Position numbers and translations under genes: made by a program. The notes beneath the pieces were generated by a model that saw only the letters and a program-made list of their open reading frames with translations, had not been told where the DNA came from and did no database searches. This document shows, one piece after another, positions 6,577 through 6,718 of a stretch of 6,718 bases of DNA (position 1 is its first letter; each line of letters starts with the position of its first letter). The DNA lies in contig JBKBUN010000153.1 of the NCBI GenBank assembly GCA_046289925.1, forward strand, positions 1-6,718. Reading direction: 5' to 3'. This DNA comes from Acidovorax_G sp046289925 (GTDB taxonomy: Bacteria > Pseudomonadota > Gammaproteobacteria > Burkholderiales > Burkholderiaceae_C).

Positions 6577-6718
6577 ATGGCCCGCCTGCGTCGCATAGCC
6601 CACACCCACCGCCTGGCGCTGATGAAGACCGCCACCTACTACGTTATGCACGTGACGGTGGCGATGGCAGTCGCCTACGCCGTCACCGGCAGCTGGCTTG
6701 CGGCGCTGACGCTGAGCC
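6577..6718 (+). CDS. DUF2061 small membrane protein, 3' end outside window
   Basis: The 47 visible codons read MARLRRIAHTHRLALMKTATY and continue with YVMHVTVAMAVAYAVTGSW and LAALTLS. A basic N-terminus of about 15 residues is followed by a conserved MKTATYY-type segment and a hydrophobic stretch (about residues 21-47) compatible with one or two inner-membrane helices. MKT(A/W)TY followed by a hydrophobic segment with TGSW is the hallmark of DUF2061, a family of short (about 60-90 residue) membrane proteins of unknown function. The gene has its own promoter and an AAGGAG ribosome site, and it is divergent from the gcvP-ltaE-sdaA cluster, so it is not part of it. No function can be given. Confidence 0.85.
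   Translation, partial: MARLRRIAHTHRLALMKTATYYVMHVTVAMAVAYAVTGSWLAALTLS

Overview
This high-GC window (strong G/C bias at third codon positions) looks chromosomal and comes most likely from a betaproteobacterium of the order Burkholderiales. That placement is an inference from codon usage, from the transposase types and from the glycine/serine gene order; no rRNA or other strict marker is present. The core is the tail of a minus-strand glycine/threonine/serine degradation cluster. Mobile DNA has hit it from both sides and once in the middle.

Layout, left to right. Positions 1-1173 are the right part of an IS5-family insertion sequence whose transposase runs in from outside the window. A 122-bp islet of unassigned DNA follows. 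A complete IS5-family element of about 1.17 kb (1300-2473, transposase on the minus strand) comes next, then 164 bp of hairpin-rich DNA behind sdaA. The metabolic genes, all on the minus strand, are sdaA (L-serine ammonia-lyase, 2642-4033), ltaE (low-specificity L-threonine aldolase, 4059-5108) and the last 195 codons of gcvP (glycine decarboxylase P-protein, 5322-5906). A 202-bp MITE-like element with perfect 15-bp terminal inverted repeats and a 4-bp target duplication sits exactly between gcvP and ltaE. gcvP is cut at its 5' side by a roughly 0.5-kb relic of another insertion sequence (5907-6403), whose transposase has collapsed to a few conserved blocks. Beyond it a plus-strand gene for a small DUF2061 membrane protein starts at 6577, with a recognisable promoter and ribosome binding site, and runs off the window.

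How the genes would work together: LtaE splits threonine to glycine and acetaldehyde, the glycine cleavage system (P-protein from gcvP) oxidises glycine and yields methylene-tetrahydrofolate, and SdaA deaminates serine to pyruvate and ammonia. Here gcvP keeps only its C-terminus and lacks the PLP-binding region, and gcvT/gcvH are not seen on the far side of the break. The local glycine cleavage locus is therefore broken, while ltaE and sdaA look intact but cut off from their ancestral upstream region.

I do not see a convincing undescribed defence, RNA or signalling system. The most interesting material is the mobile-element archaeology: a MITE whose ends match the IS5 element at the left edge, whose interior resembles the 3' tail of the second IS5 element, and whose target duplication regenerates the gcvP stop codon.
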